DNA of 64,000 nucleotides from Plicaturopsis crispa FD-325 SS-3 (taxonomy: Eukaryota > Basidiomycota > Agaricomycetes > Amylocorticiales > Amylocorticiaceae), in assembly GCA_000827205.1 (NCBI GenBank), contig KN832558.1:1228239-1292238 (forward strand), read 5' to 3'. Shown here one piece after another: positions 1-11,500 of the stretch. The notes under the pieces were generated by a model. That model did not search any database and was not told the DNA's origin. It was given only the letters and a program-made list of their open reading frames with translations. Numbering within the stretch: the first letter of the stretch is position 1; each line of letters opens with the position of its first letter. Position numbers and translations under genes: made by a program.

Positions 1-145
1 GAGGAGCGTATAGTAGCTGCAGTGTGCACCACATATACGAACAAACAATCTCGCCGCAGGATCTGTTGTGGTTGTTGAAATGAATTGCTTTGAGCGCAGC
101 TGCGATGCTATCAGTCACGTCGTGCTAGGGGTGTAATGAGCGTCG

Positions 146-690
146 TCACGTACAATCGGCGTTCGCCAGGTTGAAAGGATAAACCCAGTACCTCCCTCTC
201 AAGTTGCATACATATCGATGACTAGGCAAGGCAATCCGTCGCTCTGCGGAGAAGTCCTCGGGGATCGTGAGATATCCTTGGCCTGGAAAAGGGTCTCCTG
301 CGATCAATGCTTCCCAAGGGACAGCATGGGGAATATTCGAGGGGTCGATCTCTTCATCAAACTGAGGAGCATCCGAGTCTTGACGCCTGTCGCAAGCTTC
401 CAAGGTGCAGCGTGGGTGTAGCCCGCCAAAGAGGTAGTCCGGCGTCTACGCGCTGATGCCGTTCTACGCCGCTTCCAAGGTCTCGGACGATGTGCAGGAT
501 GTATTCTGGCTCCGACCATAGCGTTGGTTCTGCGTGAGGCATAGATGTCACTCGAATTCGATGTCTCCGGTATAATCGAGGAAACGAATGGCTCGCGCTT
601 AGACGGTGTAGCCTCGATAGCCGCCGCCGCGGGGTCGAAAGGGCAATCTCCGCCCAAAAGGCCGACTCCCGCGAACTACACATGGAAGAT
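146..690 (-). CDS. hypothetical protein, exon structure unresolved
   Basis: I do not recognise this protein. Two stretches on the minus strand read like coding sequence. One (about 690-545) holds a run with GGDCPFDPAAAA. The other starts after an AG acceptor near 446 and reads PDYLFGGLHPRCTLEACDRR, then an acidic region and VPWEALIAGDPFPGQGYLTI, ending at the stop at 146. A possible middle exon near 543-446 could join them. The amino-acid composition (Pro, Trp and Gly in a fold-like pattern) is unlike the shadow frames around it. No clear start codon was found, so the 5' end is open. It could be a small intact gene or the remnant of a larger one. Confidence 0.3.
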
Positions 691-964
691 GTTAGATAGA
701 ACCATCGCAGCTATGACAAAAGTTGCGATGCTGTTCGGGGGTTCCTGCTGAGCTCTGCTTGTCTGCAGACGCTTGCGTACACCGGCATCCTAAAATGTCG
801 AATCGTCGCTAAGTCACAAGCAAATCATCTTCGTCGAAACGTTTGGACTAATGAAACGCTTACACAGCGTCTCCATCTCGGGTACAGTCCTATTGATCTA
901 GTCATACCCGTGTCATTCCTGTAGAGCACAGCTGCGCACAGCAGTTATCCTCCGTGCCTATAGG

Positions 965-970
965 TATAAA
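965..970 (+). promoter_or_regulatory. TATA-box-like element upstream of the 1141 gene
   Basis: TATAAA lies about 170 bp before the ATG at 1141. A pyrimidine-rich, CA-rich leader follows it, as in many basidiomycete promoters. The assignment rests only on sequence and position. Confidence 0.35.
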
Positions 971-1140
971 GGCATCACAGGGATCTCTGAACCTTTCCCA
1001 TAACCCCCTGGACTACTCCAGTTCATTTAAAGGCACTCAATACAGCGTTGAAACCAACTCACTAGCCTCATCGTCGTTTTCGGCCCTACCCCCAAGCCGC
1101 ATACCCATAATCTCCAAACGACCCTAACACAACACCTACC

Positions 1141-1341
1141 ATGAACAGCCCATACACCAACGCTACCGCGCCACGCACCCAGAATGGTTCTACTCCATCT
1201 CGACCATCTAACGGGTCTGCTTCGACACCATCGTATTCGTCGTACGGGTCGGGCGGCCAGCAGGTCCAGAGGCCTGCATATCCCCCTCGTACCACATCCG
1301 TACGCACGGGCGCCAGCACTACAGCTGCTGTATTTTTCTAG
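1141..1341 (+). CDS. small Ser/Thr/Gly/Pro-rich protein (66 aa)
   Basis: A single-exon reading frame starts at an ATG in a favourable ACC-ATG context, after a CT/CA-rich leader. It encodes 66 residues that are almost wholly Ser, Thr, Pro, Gly, Asn and Gln, including SYSSYGSGGQQVQRPAYPPR, and it ends in AAVFF. There is no signal peptide and no membrane segment. The composition predicts a disordered protein. Short disordered proteins of this kind are common and poorly characterised in Agaricomycetes. No function can be given. The start is supported by the upstream TATA-like element. A chance low-complexity frame remains possible. Confidence 0.45.
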   Translation: MNSPYTNATAPRTQNGSTPSRPSNGSASTPSYSSYGSGGQQVQRPAYPPRTTSVRTGASTTAAVFF

Positions 1342-2164
1342 CCGCCATAGCGAGTACCGCCATCACTGTGGCCCACCCATACATTAATCGACAACTACAC
1401 CACTCACCTAATCGTTTACCGCCACCTATCTATAATTTCGGCGTCCTGAACGTCACTTCATGCCGGGAGGACCAGATTCTCCGAGAAGAGAGGGGGTCCG
1501 AGAAGAGAGGGGGTCCGAGAAGCGAGGATGTCACTCAGGGGAAGGGTTTTGAGTGGTTGGATAAGGAAGGACTTCAGTAGGAGACCGGCATCGGAGAATC
1601 GCTACATAGAACTCACTTAATCCCTTTATTACTTGTATAATGAATGTTCCACCGCATTTCCTTTTATTGATATGGCCTTGCGCTCATGCACAAGAATTCG
1701 CTCTTGCCTCTTGATGCCTAACCATGCCTGAGATCAACGATGCGCGAGTCGCGTGTTTAGCTTGAAGACATGTTCTTTTTTCACTGTACGCACCTCGAGG
1801 GCGAATACATCAATGGATAGCAATCGTAAACCTGCGGGAGCCCTGATCCTTGAAGGCATAGAGAGCGGCAATATTCTTCGTCAACGGAATGAAAACGGAT
1901 GATTCTAGCGCATATATACGAGGATACGGGGCTATGAAAAAGACTATTGGATATTAGCGTGCAAATCGCAGTTTTAGACAGATACACTCACCAATGTCAT
2001 CAACCTGGACAAAATGAGTCTGTACGCGGCAAATCAAATTTCAATTCACACATTCACCGAGTCCAGCGGGTTTGGCGGTAGAGAGGCAGCAAACGGTTCC
2101 TGTTCATACACTTGTTATAAAACAAGATATTCACAGGCATGCGGTATAGAATAAACGATTGGTT
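1342..2164. other. intergenic stretch
   Basis: Apart from the 17-bp tandem repeat listed separately, I see no coding exon or RNA gene here. The end next to 2164 is the 3' flank of the alpha/beta hydrolase gene. Confidence 0.5.
1481..1527 (+). repeat. 17-bp tandem repeat, about 2.7 copies
   Basis: The unit CCGAGAAGAGAGGGGGT occurs at 1481-1497 and again at 1498-1514 without a mismatch. A third partial copy follows at 1515-1527 with one change (AGCGAGG for AGAGAGG). The purine-rich strand lies between two convergent genes. Confidence 0.85.
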
Positions 2165-3426
2165 TCATAATTTACCTCTGACTCCGGTCAGCCATAGACC
2201 TGTTGTCAGAGAGCCACTTTGACGCTGCCCCCACCACGCTAAAATGGTGTCAACGACTTCATCTTGACGCTGGGGTAGTATTTTATCAGACAGTCCGAAG
2301 GAGACGGTGAAAGAAAGCACATACCCCGGTGAAATTGTGATCGGCGTCTTCAACTAAGTGGAGATTGTGTGTACCGGGTGACCTACCGCTTAATGCACAG
2401 TGGTAAATGACTGCGTCATATCTACAATGCATGCGTATTGTTAGATATGATGGTTGCATAATGGGTTGCTTGACTTACGGTGGAACGACTTGATCCGCAA
2501 GTCCATGGATAGTCAGGACGTCTGTTGCAAGAGGAAAACGCTCCCATACAAGCGATGTGTCCCAGTTGATGAAAGATTCAATATCTTTTGGGTACACGCG
2601 AGCCGTGAAAGTTTTTCTAGCAACCGTAACTTGTCGATCGTGGTAGCCAACCGAATCGAACGCGGCCTTGTAAGCCGGGTTCCCAGCTAAGCCAAGAATC
2701 AATAATCAGGATGCAGTGGGAAAAGGCAATTAGCGTACTTGCTAGACGCTAGTAATTGCAACGGTTAGATAAGATTTAGGACAAGTATAGACAATAATGT
2801 ACGCACCCCCATCCTGTAACGAGCTGACGCGTTTACGAAGGCGCCGCACCGTCTCCCGTCTTCAGAGATACATAGCCAACGAAACCCAACAATTGCACCT
2901 CGCGAATGGCCAACTAGAAGATCAACCTCGTAGCCGAAGTTTCTCTTCAGATAATCTACGACCGTTGCAATATCTTCCAGGTCTTCGTCTAGTGCGCCTT
3001 GCTTCCAGACACCTCCGCTCTCGTGATTACCACTATGCCCAAGATAGAATCAGTTGTGGAACGCGACATGACTCCGCTCCGAATCCTACCTACCGGAAAT
3101 CGAAACGGAACGAATCAATAGGCAGTCGATGGGCGAGGCGCTTCAAGAATAGGTAGTCCTTGTGGCTGGGGCTAGGCATCAGACATAGGCGTATGGAATG
3201 TGAGGGTGGTTCTTCACCCCAGGGTTCCATGAAGGATCTATACGAAAGATCAAATATTAGCAGGGCTTGATACAGATCTAGCAAGACTTCAACTCACCAG
3301 AGCGATCTTACGGCCCTGAGTTGACGTCTCCGGTGACTGCTGCTCGAGCACGCCGACGAGAGCACAGTTGCTTTCTATATGGTGCGGTATGGAATGTCTC
3401 GTAGACTTGCGCTGGTCGGTAGCCAT
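2165..3426 (-). CDS. alpha/beta-hydrolase fold protein
   Basis: Probable serine hydrolase of the alpha/beta fold; the substrate is unknown. The spliced protein starts MATDQRKSTRH at 3426. Exon 1 (3426-3298) ends at KIAL, and a 20-nt exon (3237-3218) then supplies ILHGTLG, so the oxyanion-hole HG motif is split by introns. Later exons give HKDYLFLKRLAHRL, RFDFRGNHESGG, the nucleophile elbow GHSRG, the acid loop LTIHGLADQVVPP, and VEDADHNFTG with the catalytic His. The protein ends in WLTGVRGKL. Ser, Asp and His are thus all present. There is no signal peptide, so it should be intracellular. Similar uncharacterised hydrolases occur across fungi. About seven introns of 50-110 nt were placed by frame and splice signals; exact ends in the middle are approximate. 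Confidence 0.85.
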
Positions 3427-3694
3427 AGTGCTCAGAGGGAACAGAGGGAAAGCGATAGCACAGGACGATTTGTGCAATACTGCATGGCGGTTCCATGTAT
3501 GTCGCAAACCAGGTTGCAACGCCTCGGTTATCGCCTGGGCCCGGTTCCGAAGCTGAAGTCCTCGCTGAGAATTAAAAGCTCGCGCTATGCAGTCGCAGCA
3601 GGCACGCTCCCAAATTCACACTAGACACAAACGCAGAGCAAGAGAACAACAGTAGCATGTCAATGAATAGTAAAACCGGAGATACATGGCGATG

Positions 3695-5517
3695 TCAACC
3701 CTGCGCAACCTTTTTCCCCAGAACAGCGTCTTTCGCACTCTTCCGTTTGCTGCCAACCACCTTATCCTTCTTCTTCGTTCCCGTACTTGCGGACCGCTTC
3801 TGCTTCAGCTCCTCATTGCTGAGAGCCGGCTTGGTGGCATCTACACCAACCTTTGTGGCCGAGACGTCGTGTGTAGGCTTGTCGGCAGAAGGAGCTGAAG
3901 CAGATGCTTTGGACGCTTTCTTCTTTTTCGAAAGTCCATCTGCTGTCGAAGGCGATTCCACTGCAGCTAGAGACGACAGTGGCTCATCGGCTGGTGGTGG
4001 GACCTTCGAGTGACGTTTCTTTTTGGGTTTTGGGGTGACTTCGGGGGCGCTTGCAACCGGTGGTTCTACGACCGGTGGAGGTGGCTGCGAGGGTGTGGAG
4101 GGCAAGTCGGATGAAGCGGCTGCGTCGCCTTTGGATTTTCGTGCGTGCCTCTTCTTGGGCCGAGAGGGGTCGGAGGATGCATCGCCTGCAGGCGCGGGAG
4201 CTGTTTTTGGTGTGGTAGGGGCCACCGCAGATGCGGATTCAGACGCTGGTGGTGCACCTGACTCGGACTTGCGCTTTTTCGATTTGGGAACTACGTCAAT
4301 CGCGGCGGATTCCAATTTCTTGCCTTTGGGGGATGGTGCAATCGCAGGCTCGCGTGCTGGTGACGCCTCGGCCTTGGGTATCTTGGCGCTCTTCGCAGAC
4401 GTGGAAGGCAGCGCGACATTGTCCTTCGGCGTCTTGAGTTTCTTCTTCGGTTTCTCCTGCCCTTCGTCCTCAGACGCCCGCTTCCGGCTCTTTGTCTCCG
4501 CTTTACCCTTGGTTGACGGCGCGGCCTCGACCTCCATATCCTCGCTATCCTCCGCTTCGCTTGCCTCCTCCTCTACCCCAGCATCGATAAGACCGTCCCA
4601 TCGCCCGCCATTCTCCTCTCCAAGAGTACATGTCCATAGAGGAAGGCTCATGCTGGTGCTCGTCTTGATACTAAGGCTCTGGATATTGTCCCAGCCGCCT
4701 TTGATGTGTTTTATCATAACGGGCAAACCCGTGTAGAGATTTGCCAGAATTCTAATCGTGTCCAGGTCGAGAGAGCCAATCTTGACAGAGCTGTAGATGC
4801 AGGGTGAGCAAAAGCCTTTGCAGATACGGACGACGACACATACGTGCAAGTGCCCTGATTTTGGTGCATATAGGTCGATGTGACGGCCCGTTCGAGCTCA
4901 TCTTTCAGGTTCTTCCGCGTCATGCACACAGGTATGGGTTGTCTAGAAATACGTTGGAATTTGGCACACGGACGAATGGGAGGTACGGCGTACTTTTTGG
5001 CTTCAAACCACTTCTTTCCTAGTAGGCCCGGTAGCAGTGGAATCACCCGTTCGTCTGCGAGGAACATCCCATTCTCCTTGAGCAGCAATCTCCGGGCCTC
5101 GAAGGGCTTGAATTTCCCCTTCAGCTTCGTTATTCCAACAACGCGCGAGATAAATTTAATGTTATGGGATTCGATGAGATCCTTGTACTCGCGCTGAGGA
5201 TCTTTGGTGATGAGACATATCGGGGTCTCTCGAGGGTCAAGTATTGGGTATGCGAGGGGGCTAAAACAAAGCCACGCAACGCTCAGTACAGTAGTCAATG
5301 CGACATAGCATACAGTTACGCACATTCTGAAGGGTTTTAATGTCTTCTCCGGGTACATCTTCTTGACGGCGATCTGTAGCCATATGTTCTGCGCCTTTGC
5401 AGGTAAAAGGGCGTTTTGCTCCTCGGTGTCCTCCTTCTTGTGCGCATAGGCAAGGAGCGCCTCGATAGCCTTCCGACACTGGGCCATAGAGACGTGCGAG
5501 TCTATCATTTCGCCCAT
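3695..5517 (-). CDS. ribosomal L1 domain protein, CIC1/UTP30/RSL1D1 family
   Basis: Nucleolar ribosome-biogenesis factor of the family that holds yeast Cic1 and Utp30 and human RSL1D1. Three exons (5517-5324, 5260-4844, 4790-3695) join in frame to give 568 residues. The start MGEMIDSHVSMAQ leads into a helical segment. The L1-like domain fills roughly residues 20-240 (FISRVVGITKLKGKFKPFEA, LADERVIPLLPGLLGKKWF, then NLYTGLPVMIKHIKGGWDNI after the second intron). The remaining ~300 residues are a disordered tail of Lys/Ser/Ala/Pro with repeated KKKRK-type clusters, as in nucleolar proteins. Cic1 and Utp30 cannot be told apart here. It diverges from the M64 peptidase gene over about 310 bp. Confidence 0.85.
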
Positions 5518-5831
5518 GGTGAAGAAACAAACGGTAGACAGAAAAATGTGTGCAGATTTTCTGTAGATTTTCGGCGGCGAGAGCTGCAAGGCCGCATTGA
5601 CTGGTATTTGGTTTGTGGCAGAGACCCGCGGGCCGGCCGGCGCGACTTCAAGTTACAACAGTCGAGCACGCGTATAGAGTCGTTCCCACTGCTCCTTGTG
5701 CTTATACCTATCACTTGCCTCTCAGTACTGTAAGTTTTCTATCGCAGCGTGGTTGTTTCTGAAGGGCTGACAGCAAGAAAAATCTGAGAGTGTAGCACAA
5801 AGCTCGTCGGGATACCTGTCCTGGGCTTACG

Positions 5832-8199
5832 ATGCCGGAGTTGATGCTTTCGTTCGTTCTACTTTCCGTGGCCATCGCCCAGTGGACAGCTACCGCGTCT
5901 TTCGTATCGCCCCACCAACGCCCTCTTGAACTTGCCATCGTCAGAGACCCCTCACAGGATCCCACGTGCAAATTCGTTCATTTGCGCGAGACGCAACTAC
6001 ACCGCGGATTGTCGGGCAGCCCGGATAGTGTGATCCATGACATTCTGTCGATTCCGAGCCCTACGCTTGAAGACGCCTTCCATACCACTGAACACATGCG
6101 AATCTACTCTTATGACGAGGAAACCGCGTGGAACAAGGCCGTATCACTCTGCGAAGGCGGGTTAGAGCGAGAAGATACACGGACCGCGGGTGCTTCCCAG
6201 GCGTTCTTTGAGGCGTCTGGAGAGCTCAAGGCTAAGGATCCCCACAATTCTCCCGCCCACGCTCCCTTGCTTGAAGTTGAACCGCTGGTTACATCCGGAC
6301 CGTCCCGCAATCGGGTCGACTTAGTTTTCTTCTCGGATGGATGTCAGTAAGCTGTGCCCCAAAATCACTGTTCAGAATACTCATCGACTTCATTGTGCTT
6401 TCACAAAAATTCTTGACATATCTTAAACTTGCTAGATCTCAGCTCAGAAAAGGGCAAATTTCTTGAGGACGCGGCACGGCTTGCTGAGGATATCTCAGGA
6501 AATCAGACATTCAATACCGTTCGTCCGCTGCTAAACTTCTGGGCAGCATTCACCCCGAGCAACGAGGTCATTTTATCATGCCTCTGGTCGCGTATACTAG
6601 ACACTGATGCTCCCGCGTCGTGCAGAGCGGCGTAGGTGTTGGAGGTAAACCCAAAGAGTATGTATGGTTGAGTCCCCCGTTATTTTGTGCTCTCACCGAG
6701 ACATATAATAGCACGCCTTTCGGTCTATACCGTGATGGAACAGAGCTGCGAGGCGTGTACTACGACAAACCCGCAGTAGCTCGTGCAGCTTGCTCATCAC
6801 TGGGCGACCAATGTGACTTTCCTATCCTCTTGGGTGAGCAGGGTTATCGCGTGCTCCGTCATGCGCCTCCCGACTGACTCTTTGCAAGGAAATGATCCTC
6901 TCTACGGCGGTACGCTCTTCATTCGAATGCGGATAGTATATCGTTGACGAGAAATGCCATGTACCCCAGGCCTCGGTGGTGAATTCACGTGAGTAACCAT
7001 CGCCGAAGCGACCTGTATTAGCTGACCAACATGCTGCAGTGTCATCACGTCTTCCCTTGCTAATGGCCCGCTTGTGCTCCGGCATGAACTTGGCCACAGC
7101 ATCATCGACGTTGGTGAGGAATATGACGGCGGAACAGAATATTTTGGCCCAAACGCGGCGGCAAACGTTACCACGCCCGTTCCGTGGGCGCACTGGATTG
7201 ATGCACCCAACAATCTGACGCCCCGTGTAGAGCGTGCGGTAATGCCACTGCAGAAGTATGCGTGGGCCATGCTGAATACGACATCGCCGTGGAGTGTGAA
7301 GTTCAATGGATCCGGACTGTACCACCACCACATTGTACGCTTCTCGCTGTCTGGGATACCCCACAAGGACGATTTGAGGGTCGAAGCGGACGGTGTGAAC
7401 TTGCACTGGGTACCAAAGGAGGGCATCAATGACGATCGGTGGCATTATGACATTGCCGTCGATGGCGGGTGGACAGACGGGGAGCATGAAGTGAAGTTCA
7501 CATTGTTGAACCGGGAGCTTGAAGGGAAAGCGCAGCTTTGTAGTGTGGAATCGCTAGACTATGGAAATCCGGACGAGTAAGCCATTTCATTTCCTGCCCG
7601 CTAAAATTTGACCAACATTGTGCTCAGGTTCGTGGACACCCCGGGGTACTACGGTATCTTCCCGACGTAAGAGTCTTCTACTGTCTTATTTCTGCGAGAC
7701 ACTGACCTCTGTACTCTGCAGTTTCTCGGAAACCAACGTGACTTCATATCGGCCGACCAACGAAGACTGCCTCATGCGAATCGTCACGTCACCCAACTTC
7801 TGCAAGGCCTGCACAGAGGGCCTTTGGCTGTCACTCCTACGGCGTATGGAACTCATCGACGACGTGCAGGAAGGCTGTGAATGGCATCCATCGGACAATG
7901 TGACGTCCCATGGGACATGGACAAGGACCCTCGATCTAAAGCTAGTCCCCTTGGCCCAATTCCGCGACGAACAAGATGCCTCGCTGGGGGAGAAGGAGAG
8001 CTACGAGATTGTGTGGAAGAAGGATGGGAAGGTGTTGGACGCCTTCGCGAACAGCACGAGAGCGGAAGTAGCGGATTCGGACGGAGTGGGGGTCTTTGAT
8101 ATCGAAGTGAAATTCACGACCGAAGAAGTGAGGGTGGATTCGGATGGCCTGCTGGTATCTGCAGGGGAATATCGTGTTATGAAGAGATGTTCTGTATGA
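5832..8199 (+). CDS. secreted peptidase M64 (IgA-peptidase-like zinc metalloprotease)
   Basis: Zinc metallopeptidase of family M64. Nine exons (5832-6342, 6436-6566, 6626-6657, 6712-6833, 6889-6909, 6970-6988, 7040-7576, 7628-7666, 7722-8199) keep frame and give 629 residues. The N-terminus (MPELMLSFVLLSVAIAQWTATA) is a likely signal peptide. A core strand RVDLVFFSDGY crosses the first intron. The active site is HELGHSIIDVGEEYDGG: HExxH with two zinc-binding His and the catalytic Glu, then the GEEY element. The C-terminal half has spaced Cys residues and a beta-rich look. Two exons are only 21 and 19 nt long. The fungal substrate is unknown; the IgA name comes from bacterial relatives. N-glycosylation sequons support secretion. 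Confidence 0.9.
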
Positions 8200-8518
8200 T
8201 TTCTGTATGATTTTGCCAAGTTCTGAATCGATAATCTAAGTCCTTTGCAAGTCGTTGGAAATTAGACTGACCGTGGGAGAGTCGCGATCGGCAGGCGGGT
8301 CAAGTTACTGAGTGCTTTCAGGCTGCTTCATTACGACGGTCACTGCGAGCATGGTCTATGTCTGCGCAGGACGCGACTTGAAGCTTTGAACAATCCCCTG
8401 CATCGCTTTCTATACTGCCGCTGTCTTTCCTGCTCGTTTCCTCTATCCACGCACGCCATTTCCTCGTCTAGAACGTCCACGAACCGGCTTTACACTCATT
8501 CACTCACGATTGGACATC

Positions 8519-11500
8519 ATGTCGACGCCCGCAAAGCCTTCAGGCTCCTCCTCGCGTTCTAGCGCGTCAAAACCACTCAAGGATTTCGTTCGTATCATAG
8601 TGGCATTATGCGACATAACTTCAGGAACTGAAGTGGCTGTGGTGTTTAGCAACTCGGCGACTCCTTGGGCAAGGGCGCGTTTGGCCAGGTCTACCGTACG
8701 CCCCAGTGACATAGCTATCCTGTGGAAGCTCAATGCTTCTTATTCTGTGCAGGTGCCCTTAACTGGGCAACTGGCGAGACTGTGGCTGTCAAGGAGATCC
8801 AGCTGAGCAATATTCCCAAAGGAGAGATTGGCGAGATCATGGTGAGTCTTGAACAGTTTCGCGTTCCGTGATCAAGTCTTAAATTATCGCAGTCGGAGAT
8901 TGACCTTCTGAAGAACTTGAACGTGAGGATATCCGGTATATTTTGATCTTAATGACGCGCGATATAACGGAATGCATCTAATCAGCACGCCAATATCGTC
9001 AAATACAAGGGCTTCGTCAAGGAACGGGAATACCTATATATCATTCTCGAGTAAGCCCCGTGCTAGCAACCATGCGAGTGCCTACCCATACTCTTTTGTA
9101 GGTTCTGCGAGAATGGCTCTTTGCAAAGCATATGTAAACGCTTTGGAAAGTTCCCTGAAAACCTTGTCGCCATATATATTTCGCAGGTCCTGGAAGGGCT
9201 AGTCTATTTGCACGACCAGGGTGTGATGTGAGTACCAAATCCAACGCACCTGTCTCTACCATCTGGTTAACTTCTGCGTAGACACCGAGATGTCAAGGGC
9301 GCGAACATCTTAACGAACAAGGATGGATGCGTCAAACTAGCAGATTTCGGTGTTGCAAGCAGCACCGTTACAGGTGCAGTCAGCAATGACGCCGTAGTTG
9401 GGAGTCCATACTGGAGTATGTCATTTATGCAACTTGGCTGGTGAGACGCCTTTCTGACGTTTAGACAGTGGCACCCGAAGTAATCGAACAATCTGGTGCA
9501 ACGACATCCTCCGATATCTGGTCAGTCCTTTTTGATACATGCGTAGAAACAAGTCTAATTTCGCTCTTTGATGTACCGTTCTAGGAGTGTAGGCTGCGTT
9601 GTCATTGAGCTCCTCGAAGGGAAACCTCCATATCACAATCTGGAGCCTATGCAAGCGCTCTTTCGCATTGTTCAGGATGACTGCCCACCCATCCCCGAGG
9701 GCGCATCTCCAATCGTTAAGGATTTTCTATACCATTGCTTCCAAAAAGACTGCAATCTCCGTATATCTGCGAAAAAGCTGCTCAAGCATCCTTGGATGAT
9801 ATCCGCCCGAAAACAAATGAGCGGCGCCACAGATAGACCCAACAAGATGAAGGAGGAGAATGGGCGGACGAAGGAGGATGGCGCTACGCGGCCGCCAAGC
9901 AATTACAACTACGACGAGGCCGTTTTGAAAGTGCAGGAGTGGAACGAAGCCCTGAAGTGTATGTCAAGTCCTTCATTCTGTATGCGCGCTGCGTATATTG
10001 ACTGCCAATTCTTATAGCGCCGACTCGCCCTTCGAAGCATCCAGGGGGTCGCAATAGAGCGCAAACTGACGTTCGACAAGCTTCACCGATACAATCCCAT
10101 CTCGATTTTATGGGGTCGTCCTTGCTACACCCACCTGTACCTATAAGCTCATCGGTCCCGACGTCGTCTGGTTCAGCAATATACAAACCGAACGTCAAAG
10201 GTGTTGGACTCGTGGAGAAGATTCGCGAGCCATTACCGTTTGTGCTTCAGGCGCCAGAAGAACAGGACGATAATTGGGATGCCGATTTCGAGGAAGGCAT
10301 ATCATTCACGAAGTTGCAAGGTACTCCCAGTCTTCCTTGAGGTTGCATTGGCCCTATCTCAGTCCTCCCCTCTATCTAGCTTTGGAAAAGACGGCAGCCG
10401 AGGAAGACAAGCACGAAGGGGAGGATAATGCACAAACGATCCGGCCCAGTCGTAGTCCCTCCGTCATCAACATTCCGCTTGCTGTACCGCCTGCAGCAGA
10501 TATCGGACCCATTGTCGAGGATTACTCTGACTTGGCTGCCGAAGAAGATGAGCAATTCCAGGATAAGATAGCCGACTTCAAGGTATGCTTCGCACTCGCG
10601 CCACTATGAACATCTTTTCTGAGTTCTTGACACGCAGATGAAAAATTCGTTCCGTCGCGGTCTGTTCCATCCAGACGATATCAAAACCCTCGGTATCGGC
10701 TCTGTTTCTCCTGGACCCATGTCTGCACCGCTACCGGAGCTGGTCAAGAAACAGTCACGGCAGTCTCTGAGTCCCATCACAGGGATCTCGCCTGGACTTC
10801 CTCCAGTGAAACCAGCCCACTCCCGAGCCTCTTCATTCGTTGGGTCCATGGGAGGGAGTGGCTCACTTGGGCGCTCGGAGGCGCGACGGATCCATAGTCA
10901 ATCGGAGTTTGGTAAGTACACAGAGGACGACGATGAGGATTATGAAGACGTTTTCGGAAAGCCCAATGGCACAAGTAAGTGGGAGCTGCTTCACAAGCGC
11001 ACGGAGCTAACTTACCCTCTGTAGCAATTGGACAGCCGATGCAGACTTTACAATTGACTACGAGGCTATCAAACAAGTCATGGGTGCGTTTTGATATAAG
11101 ATTGAATCGCGGTGTCCACTAATCGTCTACAGCTGGGCGACGAGAACTCTGATGAAGAGGATCCCTTCGCTGAAGTATGTCTTCTCTTTTTTGTTGCGCC
11201 AGCGACTCTTTCTTACACGTCCAAACAGATCGACGAAGGCTTCGCTGAAGACGATCTTGACGCCAATCTTCAACGTGATAAGAACGCCCGACTATGCAAT
11301 ATGGTCAATCAACTCATCGACGAGTTGACACCCTCTGCGCCGGACTTCCAGCTGCGGGACGCCTGTGATCAGCTAGTAAGTCGGGCTATCGGTCATTGAT
11401 GCATGGCTACTAATCGCCTACTTGTGTAGCTAAATATCATGAGCGATGCGCCTGAAATGCAAGTCCAACTAGTTTCAGCTCATGGTATGCTCGCTATCCT

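Noticed and set aside
4023-4736. 237-codon plus-strand frame opposite the L1-domain protein
   Set aside because: It mirrors the Lys/Ser/Ala/Pro-rich tail of the minus-strand gene. The Gly/Ser/Ala composition is a direct result.
8510-8806. Unspliced read-through start of the SIN kinase
   Set aside because: Splicing 8587 to 8650 and 8695 to 8753 restores the glycine-rich loop and AVKE motif, which the read-through frame lacks.
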